Positions 23,463-32,638 of a stretch of DNA of 64,000 nucleotides are shown here, piece by piece. The translations under genes were made by a program, and so were the position numbers. The notes under the pieces are model-generated. The model saw only the letters and a list, made by a program, of their open reading frames with translations, was not told the origin of the DNA and ran no database searches. The stretch is taken from the NCBI GenBank assembly GCA_019322805.1, contig JAHWIC010000001.1:186001-250000 (forward strand). The letters run 5' to 3'. Source of the DNA: Candidatus Woesearchaeota archaeon (GTDB lineage: Archaea; Nanobdellota; Nanobdellia; Woesearchaeales; JAHWIC01). The first letter of the stretch is position 1. Every line of letters begins with the position of its first letter.

Positions 23463-24977
23463 TTAAACCACCTTTGCATTTCTTAAAACTTCTAAATCAT
23501 GGCTAAAAAGGTGCCTTATGTCCTTTATACCAAGTTTGAACATCGCAATCCTGTCAATTCCAAGACCCCATGCAAGTACTGGCACATTAATGCCCAGGGG
23601 CTTACACAGCTCTGGTCTAAAGATGCCTGCACCACCTAGTTCAATCCAGCCTAATTCGGGGTGTTTTGCAAACAACTCACAGCTTGGCTCTGTAAATGGA
23701 AAATATCCCGGTACAATCTTTACTTGCTCTGTTTCTGCAAATTCCTTTGCAAATAACCTTAACAAACCGAATAAATGCCTTAGATTAAGGCCATCTTCAA
23801 CAACTATGCCTTCTGTTTGATTGAAATCTGCAAGATGCGTTGCATCAATAACATCATATCTAAAACATCTGGTAATTCCAAAGTATTTTCCAGGGATTTT
23901 CAAATCTTCAGATGCCAGCATGCGAGCAGAACAAGCAGTACCCTGTGTTCTCAGCATATTTCTGTGTGTTCTTTTAACATCAAATTTATACTGCCAGCCT
24001 TTTGAGCCCGTTCCAAAGCCATTTTCATGTGCTTGTTTGACGTTTTCAACAAGTTTTTCATCAAGTTTTCCGTATTTCGGCTCTTTTATGTAATAAGCCT
24101 GGTGTATATCACGTGCAGAATGGAACTGCGGCATAAATAAAGCATCCATATCCCAAAAGTCAGTTTCAACAATCGGTCCAAACATCTCTGTGAAGCCTAA
24201 ATCCATGAATTTCCTCCTTACCTCATCAAGAAATCTGCGATAATGCTGTTTTTTTCCGCCAAAGATATCTGGAACATTTATCTTAATGTCAAATCTGCGA
24301 AAGTTTTTGTCTTTCCAAGAGCCTGTTCTGAGCATAGAAGATGTAAGTTTGTCTGCAATTCCCTTTGTATCTATCTTATGTTTTGATAATTTCCTGCCAA
24401 GGGCTGTTAGTTCTGCTGTTTTCGTCTTTAATAGGTCTACATTGATTATGTCTTTTCTCTTCTTCAGGCTCTCAAGAGCAAATTTTTCTTCATCCTTTAA
24501 GGATTTTATTTCAATTGGAAAGGATTTCTTTAAAAATTGTTCTTCAAGGCTTTCCTTTTGTAATAATTTCTTTCCTTGCCCTGTGATTGAGATTATAAGT
24601 TCTTTTTCTTTTCTTATATTAACAGCAACTTTGCTGCGCAAAACACCAAGGCAGATATTAATCTCATCTTTAGCTAAGCCTGCTTTTTCTATTATCTTTG
24701 TTATAGGAAGCTCTTTTTCTTTAATAGCTTGCAGAAATCTTTTTTCAGGCAATCCAGCTTTCACATATTCCCTTCCATTAGCCCCAAGAACAACTATTTC
24801 CTTCAACTCTTCCTTTATTTTTATTATTCCTTTGTTTTGCAGCCATTGCAAAGCACGCATTACCTCTACTTCCTGCAGCTTTGTTTCCTTTGCAAGCCCA
24901 GCTAAGGTATTTACCGTACTTAAAACAGGCAATACCTTTCTTTCCAAAGGATGTAGTGTGTTGATTAACTTATCCAT
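23463..24977 (-). CDS. pheS: phenylalanyl-tRNA synthetase alpha subunit
   Basis: This is the catalytic alpha subunit. The N-terminal part has winged-helix DNA/tRNA-binding-like repeats (LAKETKLQEVEVMRALQWLQNKGIIKIKEE). The class II catalytic core begins near residue 220. Motif 2 (FGITRCFRYDVIDATHLADFNQTEG) and motif 3 (AWGLGIDRIAMFKLGI) are intact, and FTEPSCELF is the Phe-binding signature. The length of 504 residues is archaeal type. The frame opens 9 codons earlier inside pheA, but ATG 24977 is in 'aaaATG' context. It overlaps the pheA region and follows prephenate dehydratase, the enzyme of Phe synthesis. Confidence 0.95.
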   Translation of the reverse strand: MDKLINTLHPLERKVLPVLSTVNTLAGLAKETKLQEVEVMRALQWLQNKGIIKIKEELKEIVVLGANGREYVKAGLPEKRFLQAIKEKELPITKIIEKAGLAKDEINICLGVLRSKVAVNIRKEKELIISITGQGKKLLQKESLEEQFLKKSFPIEIKSLKDEEKFALESLKKRKDIINVDLLKTKTAELTALGRKLSKHKIDTKGIADKLTSSMLRTGSWKDKNFRRFDIKINVPDIFGGKKQHYRRFLDEVRRKFMDLGFTEMFGPIVETDFWDMDALFMPQFHSARDIHQAYYIKEPKYGKLDEKLVENVKQAHENGFGTGSKGWQYKFDVKRTHRNMLRTQGTACSARMLASEDLKIPGKYFGITRCFRYDVIDATHLADFNQTEGIVVEDGLNLRHLFGLLRLFAKEFAETEQVKIVPGYFPFTEPSCELFAKHPELGWIELGGAGIFRPELCKPLGINVPVLAWGLGIDRIAMFKLGIKDIRHLFSHDLEVLRNAKVV

Positions 24978-24978
24978 T

Positions 24979-25791
24979 TTAGTATTTTCTTGGATAGCTT
25001 CCAAGCACTTTTAAGAAGGAACTTTTCTCAATCATATGGAATGCGTCTTTTATCTTCTTCTCATCTTTATGGCCCTGTAGATCTATGAAAAATACATAGT
25101 CACCAAGTTTTCCTTTTGACGGCCTTGATTCTATCTTTGTAAGATTTATTTTTCTTTTTGCAAATTCTCCAAGTAATTCATATAGCAGACCAGGCCTATC
25201 AACTTGAGGGTAGATTGCAATGCTAGTTCTATCACGCGCTGTTTTCTTTGTTGATTCTTTTGCTACAACAATAAACCTTGTGACATTGAATTTATTATCC
25301 TGGATATTGCTCTTGATTATCCTTAAACCGTATAACTTAGATGCAATTTCTGATGTAATGGCTGATTTTGATTTATCCTGCTTAGAAACAGACATAGCTG
25401 ATTTTGCATTTGATATAGTCTCCTTGATCTGTACATTAGGCAGATTTTTTCTTAAGAATTTCTCACATTGGGAATATGTCTGTGGATGGGCATAGATGAT
25501 TTTAATGTCCTTTATAGTCCCGCTTCCTGCCAGGTTGTGCTTTATTGGCAAAATTAGTTCATCTATTATATTTAAATCAAATTCCATCAATGAATCTAAG
25601 GTGGTGCCAAGAGTACCTGAAACAGAGTTTTCTATTGGAACTATGCCTTTATCTGCTTTACCAGAGTCAACTGCTTCGAATACATCCCAGACAGTCCTCT
25701 CAAAGATAATCTCCGCTTTTGCAGTTTTATCGTAGTTCAAAACAGCAAGATTGCTGAATGTTCCTTCTGGACCTAGCGTAGCTATTCTCAT
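24979..25791 (-). CDS. pheA: prephenate dehydratase
   Basis: This enzyme converts prephenate to phenylpyruvate, the last committed step to phenylalanine. The N-terminal catalytic domain shows MRIATLGPEGTFSNLAV, IVPIENSVSGTLGTTLDSL and the catalytic NVTRFIVV. The C-terminal ACT domain (SIAIYPQVDRPGLLYELLGEFAKRKINLTKIESRPSKG) has the ESRP motif for feedback binding of phenylalanine. There is no chorismate mutase domain, unlike bacterial P-proteins. The ATG overlaps the end of tyrA by 4 bases and its stop is next to the pheS start. Confidence 0.96.
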   Translation of the reverse strand: MRIATLGPEGTFSNLAVLNYDKTAKAEIIFERTVWDVFEAVDSGKADKGIVPIENSVSGTLGTTLDSLMEFDLNIIDELILPIKHNLAGSGTIKDIKIIYAHPQTYSQCEKFLRKNLPNVQIKETISNAKSAMSVSKQDKSKSAITSEIASKLYGLRIIKSNIQDNKFNVTRFIVVAKESTKKTARDRTSIAIYPQVDRPGLLYELLGEFAKRKINLTKIESRPSKGKLGDYVFFIDLQGHKDEKKIKDAFHMIEKSSFLKVLGSYPRKY

Positions 25792-26636
25792 TTTTTCTTA
25801 CGCTCAACAAGTTTTTCAATCAAATAATCACTATACTCTTCTGCTTCTTTCTTGAAAGGGCCAAGATAGTCTGCAGCCTCTTTAAAATATTTAATGAATT
25901 TGGCAGTATCTTTCTTATTTATGATCTTGTAAAGTTGATGTGCGCTTTTTAGATATGCTCTCAGTGCTTTTGTAGTTTCTGGATTTAAGATTTCTATATC
26001 AGCATATAATTTTGGATCATGATTTAGGATTCTGCCAACCATGTCCATCCTTAATTTATAGATTGGGCTGCTGTATTTCTGGCTATTAGTTATGTCTACT
26101 CCAAGCTCTTTTAATGCGTGGCAGATTGATATTGAACCAAAATGCATTATTCCCTGGATAACAGACATCATTCTATCATGCTTGGCTGGGTCTGCGATTT
26201 TTATTTTAGCGCCATTTTTCTTAAGCATATTTTTTAGCCAAGGCAGCCATTTCTTGCCACGAGCAGGACATAGAATCATTGTCTGATCCTTTATCTTTTT
26301 TACAGAAGGTCCAAAAACAGGATGAGTGCCAATAACCTCTGATTCTGAGTACTTTAGCATTGCTTTTACAGGCTCTTTTTTTAATGATGTGAGGTCCATT
26401 AATAATGCATTCTTTTTTACGTGTGGAGCAATTTTCTTTATTACATCAAGTGTAACATCCATTGGAACAGTAATTACAACAACATCGCATTTAGCTGCAC
26501 ATTCTTCTGGCTTAAGTTTAGTCCTTCTGCTAGCAATAAGTACTTTGCAGCAGTTTTTCTGGAAAAATCTCTTAAACCACTGGCCCATCTCTCCTGTGCC
26601 GCCAATGATTCCAACTATTACCTTAGATTTACTCAT
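25788..26636 (-). CDS. tyrA: prephenate dehydrogenase
   Basis: This enzyme oxidises prephenate to 4-hydroxyphenylpyruvate for tyrosine. The Rossmann motif is VGIIGGTGEMGQWF (about residues 8-21). The TyrA pattern VIGTHPVFGPSV holds the catalytic histidine (near residue 105), and MSVIQGIMHFGSISI fits the helical dimerisation half. No chorismate mutase or ACT domain is attached. The frame opens 5 codons upstream, but ATG 26636 overlaps the aroC stop (TAATG-like) and gives the natural start. It lies between aroC and pheA, so chorismate use follows chorismate synthesis. Confidence 0.94.
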   Translation of the reverse strand: MSKSKVIVGIIGGTGEMGQWFKRFFQKNCCKVLIASRRTKLKPEECAAKCDVVVITVPMDVTLDVIKKIAPHVKKNALLMDLTSLKKEPVKAMLKYSESEVIGTHPVFGPSVKKIKDQTMILCPARGKKWLPWLKNMLKKNGAKIKIADPAKHDRMMSVIQGIMHFGSISICHALKELGVDITNSQKYSSPIYKLRMDMVGRILNHDPKLYADIEILNPETTKALRAYLKSAHQLYKIINKKDTAKFIKYFKEAADYLGPFKKEAEEYSDYLIEKLVERKKK

Positions 26637-27787
26637 TAAATCTGCCTCCATGGGTTGTCTTGTTTTGGAACTTTACAAACACCATCATAGCCGCGAGCCA
26701 TCATTAATGAATCAACAACAGTAATAGCAGCCATTGCTTCTGCAACTGCATAAATTCTGCCAAGCAGGGTTGGGTCACGCCTTGTTATTGGGCTTAGTTC
26801 TTCTTCCTTCATCTTCTTCATGTTAATTGATGGCTGTTTAACTGAAACTGTTGGTGTTGGTTTAACAGCTAACCTAATAACGATGTCTTCGCCGTTTGTT
26901 ATGCCTCCTAAAAAGCCACCAGAGTGATTTGTTTTAAAGCGCACTTTTCCACCTTTAAGATATGGATGGTCATTCCATTCAGAGCCTTTCATGTTTGATG
27001 CTTTAAAGCCGTCGCCAAATTCTACACCAGTTATAGCTCCGATGGATAACATAGCATGGGCAAGTGTTGCACGTAGTTTATCAAAAACAGGCTCACCAAG
27101 ACCTGCTGGAACACCGCGAATTATTAATTCAACTGTGCCGCCGCCTGTATCGCCTTCTTCCTTTATTTCAAGTACTCTTTGTGTCATCTTTTCTGCTGCT
27201 TCAAGGTCTGGGCAGTTTATTTCGTTCTTTCTGTAGTTTTTCTTTATTTCCTCATAACTCATATCCTTTGCTTTTATTCCCATGCATTCTTTTGTATAAG
27301 CCAATAGTTCTATCCCTTCTTTTGCAAGGATGAATTTTGCAACTGCTCCTCCTGCGACTCTGCCTACTGTCTCACGACCTGATGCACGACCAGCACCACA
27401 CCAATCAGCATATTTACCATACTTTACAAAGAATGTGTATTCTGCATGTCCTGGTCTGATGAGATCCTTATAATTTCTATATTGGTCAATGTGGGCTTTT
27501 TGTGTATCTACGTTATATACTATAATGCCAATAGGAGCGCCAGTTGTTACACCATCTTGTGCCATACCAGCAAATATATGGCATTGATCTGTTTCTTTTC
27601 TTGGCGAATCCAGCTTGCCTTGGCCTGGTCTGCGTTTGTCCATTTCTTTTTGTATTATATCATCTGTAAGTTTTAATCCTGGTGGAACACCATCTACTAT
27701 CACTGCTAATCCAGAACCTTTTCCTATTCCATATGATTCTCCGCATGTTGTAACGCGAAATAATCTACCAAAAGTGTTTCCTAACAT
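26636..27787 (-). CDS. aroC: chorismate synthase
   Basis: This is an FMN-dependent enzyme that makes chorismate from EPSP, the end of the common pathway. The length of 383 residues is typical. Family signatures are present: GNTFGRLFRVTTCGESYG at the start, RPGHAEYTFFVKYG, GRASGRETVGRVAGGAVAK (conserved RxSGRET region) and FKTNHSGGFLGGITNGEDI. The catalytic histidine in GESYG-type context and the RRDPTLLGR end are intact. It starts two bases after the aroA stop. Confidence 0.97.
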   Translation of the reverse strand: MLGNTFGRLFRVTTCGESYGIGKGSGLAVIVDGVPPGLKLTDDIIQKEMDKRRPGQGKLDSPRKETDQCHIFAGMAQDGVTTGAPIGIIVYNVDTQKAHIDQYRNYKDLIRPGHAEYTFFVKYGKYADWCGAGRASGRETVGRVAGGAVAKFILAKEGIELLAYTKECMGIKAKDMSYEEIKKNYRKNEINCPDLEAAEKMTQRVLEIKEEGDTGGGTVELIIRGVPAGLGEPVFDKLRATLAHAMLSIGAITGVEFGDGFKASNMKGSEWNDHPYLKGGKVRFKTNHSGGFLGGITNGEDIVIRLAVKPTPTVSVKQPSINMKKMKEEELSPITRRDPTLLGRIYAVAEAMAAITVVDSLMMARGYDGVCKVPKQDNPWRQI

Positions 27788-27788
27788 T

Positions 27789-29060
27789 TTACTTAACCTC
27801 CATCTTACATCCTAGTTTTTTCATCAAATTAACATATCCTGGAAATGTAACATTTACTGACTCTGCTGAGTCAATTTCTGTCTTTCCATCAGCTATTAAT
27901 CCTGCAATTGATAAAGCCATAACAATCCTATGATCGTGATGGCCTTTTACCTTTGTACCTTTCAGTTTGCTCTGTTTTATTATCATACCGTCCTTCAATT
28001 CCTTGACGTCTGCGCCGAGTTTTGACAGCTCTTTTGTCATAACCTTAATACGGTCAGTTTCTTTAATGCGTGCTTGAGCAACATTTTTAAGTGTTGTGGT
28101 GCCTGATGCAAAACAACCAACAACAGACATAGCTGGCAAAGCATCTGGCGTGTGGTTTAAATCAAGGCTGGTTCCTTTTAATGATTTTCCAATTACCTTT
28201 ATGGCATTTTTTTCTGTTTTTATGTTCGCACCCATCCTTTTCAAGTAGTTTATGATTTCTTTGTCACCTTGCACATCCTTAATATCTACTCCTTTAATCA
28301 AGACATTTGAGCTCGTTACAGCAGCAGCAGCTATTGGAAACGTTGCAGATGACCAGTCTCCGGGGATTTGTTTTTTGAATGGCTTGTAAGCTTGGTTTCC
28401 TTTTATCTTGAAGTGGGTAAATCCTTTTCTCTTGTACTTTATTCCCTGCTCATCAAGGCATTTTAGTGTCATCTCTATGTATGGCTGCTCTTTCATATTA
28501 ACTACCTTGATTTCAGCATCATTCTCGCAAAGGGGGCATGCAATCAATGGACTTGAAACATACTGTGAGGACTTGCCATTTACAGTTGTTTTTCCTCCAT
28601 TAATTCTGCCAGTGATTTTTGCCGGTAAATAGCCTTGTTTTTTGAGATATTTTACTTTAAGCCCAAGCTGTTTTAGTCCATCAAATAAAGGGCTCATTGG
28701 CCTTGTTCTTAATGAAGCATCTCCATCAACTACAGCATTAATACCTAAAGCGGCCATTACACCAATCATAAGCCTTGACGATGTTCCTGAATTAGCAAAA
28801 TCAATCTTCTTTTTTGGTGTTCTTGGGTTTTTTCCAAAGCCTTTTACTGTCCATTCATTTTTTCCAAGCTTTATTCTTGCACCAAGAGCTTTGCATGCAT
28901 TTACAGCAGCCATTGCGTCTTCTGATTTCAGGGGATTAATCAGCTTAGAAGTTCCTTTTGCAAGTGAAGCTAGTATGACTGCACGTATTGTATGTGATTT
29001 TGAAGCTGGGATTTCTATGCCTCCCTTAAGTTTGTCAGTTTTCCTTACTACTAATTTCAT
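27789..29060 (-). CDS. aroA: EPSP synthase (3-phosphoshikimate 1-carboxyvinyltransferase)
   Basis: This enzyme transfers the enolpyruvyl group of PEP to shikimate-3-phosphate. The N-terminal KGGIEIPASKSHTIRAVILASLAKGTSKL holds the substrate lysine and SKS/TIR motif (about residues 12-40). LANSGTSSR-like FANSGTSSRLMIGVMAALG is the PEP-binding loop. ARIKETDRIKVMTKEL, RDHHR-like GHHDHRIVMALSIAGL complete it. The length of 423 residues is normal. It overlaps aroDE by 4 bases. Confidence 0.96.
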   Translation of the reverse strand: MKLVVRKTDKLKGGIEIPASKSHTIRAVILASLAKGTSKLINPLKSEDAMAAVNACKALGARIKLGKNEWTVKGFGKNPRTPKKKIDFANSGTSSRLMIGVMAALGINAVVDGDASLRTRPMSPLFDGLKQLGLKVKYLKKQGYLPAKITGRINGGKTTVNGKSSQYVSSPLIACPLCENDAEIKVVNMKEQPYIEMTLKCLDEQGIKYKRKGFTHFKIKGNQAYKPFKKQIPGDWSSATFPIAAAAVTSSNVLIKGVDIKDVQGDKEIINYLKRMGANIKTEKNAIKVIGKSLKGTSLDLNHTPDALPAMSVVGCFASGTTTLKNVAQARIKETDRIKVMTKELSKLGADVKELKDGMIIKQSKLKGTKVKGHHDHRIVMALSIAGLIADGKTEIDSAESVNVTFPGYVNLMKKLGCKMEVK

Positions 29061-30529
29061 TTTAGGTTCTCAATTGCTATTTTCTTCATTAAATTAATTG
29101 GTGCTTTTTTATTCGTCCAAATCTTAAATTGAGATGCTGCTTGATTTACGAACATGTCAACTCCTTGTATTGTTTTGCAGCCAATTAACTTTGCGTCTTT
29201 CAAAAGCTTTGTATTAAGTGGATTGTATACAGTATCAAATACAACTCCATTTCTTTTTATTATTTTTTTTAATAATGCTCTATTGATTGGTGTTTTATTG
29301 ATATTTGGATGCATTCCTATTGATGTGCAGTTGATTAAAATATCAATATTCATTAAATTCTTTATTTTATTTAAACCGCCAAAACTGCATTTAAGTTCTT
29401 TTGAAAGCTTTTGAGCTTTGCTTACTGTTCTGTTTACTATTGTAAGGTTTCCTTTACTTTGTTTTATTCCAAATGCTAATGCTCTTGCTACACCGCCAGC
29501 GCCAATCATCAATACATTACTGCCTTTTATCTTTGTTTTTTGCTCAATTGCACTTATTGCTCCAACAAGATCTGTATTAAAGCCAATTAATTTTCCATTT
29601 TTATTAACAACAGTGTTAACTGCGCCAATCTTTTTAGCATTAGGATCTATTTTATTCAAATATTTCATCACTGCTCTTTTATGAGGTATTGTTACACTTA
29701 ATCCTGAAACGAGCCCTTTGAATTTTTTAACGAATTTTCCTATATCTTCAACTAAAAAATTAACATAAAGGTCATTTAACCTTAATTTTTCAAATGATTT
29801 GTTATGAATCAAAAATCCTTTACTATGTTCTACTGGATTTCCAACCAATCCAAAGACTTTTGGGTTCTTTAATTTATTAATTCTGTAGACTTCTTTCAGT
29901 TTTTTTGCCTCAATCTGGCCTGGAGCAGACTCTTTTCCTTTTTTTAGAGAACCAAAAGTCAGGAAAGCTCCAAGAACAGGAGAAAGTATGCGTGAGATTT
30001 CTCCTTTTTCTCCCATGCATAATGCTATTATTTTTTTATTGTCTTTCTTTGCTTTCTTTATTAGTTCAAAAATGGCAATATTATCATTTATTGAGTTTGC
30101 AGATGTAACTATCTTAATTACATCACAATTTGTTTTCTTTATTTTATTGTAAATGTTGAGCAAATTACTTGGAGTTTTTTTGAAATTATGATGGGATACA
30201 ATGATTTTTGTTCTTTTTTTTGATTTTATTAATTGATTTACAGCTTTTCCAGAACTCAGCTCAATATCAACAAAATCTGCACCTAATTCAATGGCTTTCT
30301 TCAATAATTCAATTCTTTTTTTATTATTTATTGCTTTTCCGCCTTCAGATTTTTTTCTATTTGTAACTATAATTGGATTTTTTGAGCTTTTTAATATTGA
30401 TTTTAGATTGTTAATAGAAATATCCCTAATGAAATCTGCTCTCAGCTCAATGATATCTGCTTGTTTTGCATTTTTGAGGTCTTTGAGAGCTTCATTTGTT
30501 GTTCTTGCTGTTATTGGAATACAAATCAT
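29057..30529 (-). CDS. aroDE: fused 3-dehydroquinate dehydratase (type I) and shikimate dehydrogenase
   Basis: This is a bifunctional enzyme for steps three and four of the shikimate pathway. Residues 1 to about 215 are type I AroD: the Schiff-base lysine is in CDVIKIVTSANSIND and the catalytic histidine in IIVSHHNFKKTPS. Residues from about 225 are AroE: VFGLVGNPVEHSKGFLIHN, the lysine in LSVTIPHKRAVMKYL, the NTD in FNTDLVGAI, and an NADP-type Rossmann loop (GAGGVARALAFGIKQ with VNRT). Plants and some bacteria have this fusion, but most archaea encode two proteins. The gene is especially AT-rich and lysine-rich (long A/T runs) compared with its neighbours. It overlaps aroA and aroB by 4 bases each. 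Confidence 0.95.
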   Translation of the reverse strand: MICIPITARTTNEALKDLKNAKQADIIELRADFIRDISINNLKSILKSSKNPIIVTNRKKSEGGKAINNKKRIELLKKAIELGADFVDIELSSGKAVNQLIKSKKRTKIIVSHHNFKKTPSNLLNIYNKIKKTNCDVIKIVTSANSINDNIAIFELIKKAKKDNKKIIALCMGEKGEISRILSPVLGAFLTFGSLKKGKESAPGQIEAKKLKEVYRINKLKNPKVFGLVGNPVEHSKGFLIHNKSFEKLRLNDLYVNFLVEDIGKFVKKFKGLVSGLSVTIPHKRAVMKYLNKIDPNAKKIGAVNTVVNKNGKLIGFNTDLVGAISAIEQKTKIKGSNVLMIGAGGVARALAFGIKQSKGNLTIVNRTVSKAQKLSKELKCSFGGLNKIKNLMNIDILINCTSIGMHPNINKTPINRALLKKIIKRNGVVFDTVYNPLNTKLLKDAKLIGCKTIQGVDMFVNQAASQFKIWTNKKAPINLMKKIAIENLK

Positions 30530-31608
30530 TTTATGACCTTAGAAACGATCTTATCAGGAACAGGTATTCCATGCTTTACTTTTCCAATCCTTAATGGCAA
30601 TGAATATTCTACTTTGCCACCTCTTACTTTTTTATCCAGTAGGGTTTTCTTTATTATATCCTTGTGCCTTATTCCTATTGGCAGTTTTGTTGATGCTCCT
30701 GCTTTCTCAAGGATAGCCTTTATTTTATCCACGTCCTTTTGACTGATCAGTTCCAGTTCTTTTGCCAGCTGTGCTTCTTTTACCATCCCAATAGATACTG
30801 CTTCTCCATGAGATATCTGAAAATTAGTCAATGCTTCGACTGCGTGGCCTATTGTGTGGCCGAAGTTGAGTATCTTTCTCAGTCCAGATTCTTTTTCGTC
30901 TGCCTCAACTACGCGTGCTTTTATCTCGCAGGCTCTCTTAATTGTCTTTTCCATTAGCTTGCTGTCTGCACTTAGTATCTTCTCCATATTCTTATCCAGG
31001 AAACCGAAAAATTCTTTATCTGCTATGACTGCGTGCTTAATTATTTCTGCCAGACCATTAAGGATTTCCCTTTTAGGCAGGGTTTTCAAAATATCCAAAT
31101 CTATGAAAACCTTTTTTGGCTGGTGAAAGGCTCCAACCAGGTTTTTTCCAAGAGGGTGGTCAATAGCAACCTTACCGCCGATAGAGCTATCAACCATTGC
31201 TAATAGTGTTGTTGGAACTTGTACATAAGGAATTCCCCTGTTGAAGGTAGCTGCAACAAACCCGGCAATGTCTCCTACTACTCCTCCGCCAAGTGCAATC
31301 ACAACAGAGTCCCTAGTAAAGTTGAAATCTATCAGTTCGTCTTCTAGGTATGCCTTTGTCTGGCGGTTTTTTTGCTGCTCTCCTGCATTAAAGCGCAATA
31401 GGTATGTGTCAAGCCTGTTCATCACAAAGTTCCTTAGAAAATCCTTTGCATATAATTTCTCTACATTAGTGTCTGTTATTATTGCGTATTTGTTTCCCAG
31501 CTTGCTTTTCTTTAAGTCTGACGGAACCTTGCTCAATAGTCCGCTGCCTATTAGAATGTCATAAGAGTTATCTGCTTGTTTCCTTAATTTCACCCTTACC
31601 TTCTGCAT
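30526..31608 (-). CDS. aroB: 3-dehydroquinate synthase, bacterial-type AroB
   Basis: This is the NAD- and metal-dependent enzyme that cyclises DAHP to 3-dehydroquinate. NAD binding: VVIALGGGVVGDIAGFVAATFNRG. Active site: VQVPTTLLAMVDSSIGGKVAIDHPLGKNLVGAFHQP. Metal ligands lie in NGLAEIIKHAVI, NFGHTIGHAVEAL and ISHGEAVSIG. All are intact in 360 residues. The frame opens six codons earlier, but ATG 31608 is one base from the end of the DAHP synthase gene. It is notable that a second, unrelated dehydroquinate synthase is encoded three genes away in operon order (32639-33631). Confidence 0.96.
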   Translation of the reverse strand: MQKVRVKLRKQADNSYDILIGSGLLSKVPSDLKKSKLGNKYAIITDTNVEKLYAKDFLRNFVMNRLDTYLLRFNAGEQQKNRQTKAYLEDELIDFNFTRDSVVIALGGGVVGDIAGFVAATFNRGIPYVQVPTTLLAMVDSSIGGKVAIDHPLGKNLVGAFHQPKKVFIDLDILKTLPKREILNGLAEIIKHAVIADKEFFGFLDKNMEKILSADSKLMEKTIKRACEIKARVVEADEKESGLRKILNFGHTIGHAVEALTNFQISHGEAVSIGMVKEAQLAKELELISQKDVDKIKAILEKAGASTKLPIGIRHKDIIKKTLLDKKVRGGKVEYSLPLRIGKVKHGIPVPDKIVSKVIK

Positions 31609-31609
31609 T

Positions 31610-32623
31610 TTATATTGTTCTTCCAACTGCTTTAGCTACTGGCTTAAGCGCTTTCATCAAATCTACAAAGTGTTTTGGTTTTAATGATTGGTCACCATCA
31701 GAGACTGCTTCTTCTGGATTTGGATGCACTTCAATCATAAGGCCGTCTGCACCAGCTGCAATTGCTGCTTTGCTCATAGGTTCAACCAAGTCATATTTCC
31801 CAGTTCCATGGCTAGGATCAACTATTACTGGCAAATGTGTTAATTTCTTCAATACAGGAACTATGTTTAAATCTAGGGTGTTCCTTGTGTATTTGCAAAA
31901 TGTCCTTATGCCTCTCTCGCACAATATTACTTTATGGTTCCCCTCAGACATTATATATTCTGCACACATGAGGAATTCCTTCAGAGTGGCTGACAAGCCT
32001 CTTTTCAACATTACTGGTTTATTTGTTCTTCCAACTGCCTTAAGTAAATTAAAATTCTGCATATTTCTTGCTCCTATCTGCAGGATATCAGCATATTTTA
32101 CAACTAAGGAAACCTCTTTAGTGTCCATTACCTCCGTTATTATTGGCAGTTTAGTTTGCTTTCTAGCTTTAGCTAAAAACTTCAGCCCTTTTCCTCCTAA
32201 CCCCTGGAATGAATAAGGTGATGTTCTTGGTTTGAATGCGCCGCCACGCAATATATGGGCTCCTGCTTTCTTAATTGAGATTGCTGCATTAATGATTTGC
32301 TCTTCGCTTTCAACAGCGCACGGACCTGCCATTATTGCCAGTTTTTTTCCTCCGATAAGCACGTTATTTACTCTTATTATGGTATCTTCTGGTTTGAATT
32401 CACGGCTTACTAATTTGTAAGGTTTCAGGATAGGCACTACTTTCTCAACATTATCAATAGCTTCTAGCTGATCCTGCTGAAGCAAGCGCTCGTCACCTAT
32501 AGCTCCAATTATTGTGCGCTCAGTGCCTTTTGATATGTGCGGTGTAAGACCCATCTTGCTTATCTTATCGCACACGTGCTTGATCTGCTTTTCAGTCGCA
32601 CCAGGTTTCATCACAATTATCAT
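31610..32623 (-). CDS. aroF: DAHP synthase, class I-beta with ferredoxin-like N-terminal domain
   Basis: This enzyme condenses PEP with erythrose-4-phosphate to DAHP. An N-terminal ferredoxin-like regulatory domain (MIIVMKPGATEKQIKHVCDKISKMG, residues 1 to about 70), as in the Thermotoga enzyme, precedes the TIM barrel: IMAGPCAVESEEQI, RGGAFKPRTSPYSFQGLG, PVMLKRGLSATLKEFL, IVDPSHGTGKYDLV, MIEVHPNPEEAVSDGDQSL. All PEP, sugar and metal residues are in place. A GAGGAG Shine-Dalgarno sequence precedes the ATG. With AroB it forms the bacterial-type entry to the pathway, and the upstream transketolase can make its erythrose-4-phosphate. Confidence 0.96.
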   Translation of the reverse strand: MIIVMKPGATEKQIKHVCDKISKMGLTPHISKGTERTIIGAIGDERLLQQDQLEAIDNVEKVVPILKPYKLVSREFKPEDTIIRVNNVLIGGKKLAIMAGPCAVESEEQIINAAISIKKAGAHILRGGAFKPRTSPYSFQGLGGKGLKFLAKARKQTKLPIITEVMDTKEVSLVVKYADILQIGARNMQNFNLLKAVGRTNKPVMLKRGLSATLKEFLMCAEYIMSEGNHKVILCERGIRTFCKYTRNTLDLNIVPVLKKLTHLPVIVDPSHGTGKYDLVEPMSKAAIAAGADGLMIEVHPNPEEAVSDGDQSLKPKHFVDLMKALKPVAKAVGRTI

Positions 32624-32638
32624 TTTATCTCCTCATTA

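Noticed and set aside
24286..25014. 242-codon plus-strand frame opposite pheS
   Set aside because: It mirrors the coding constraint of pheS on the other strand and has no recognisable domain.
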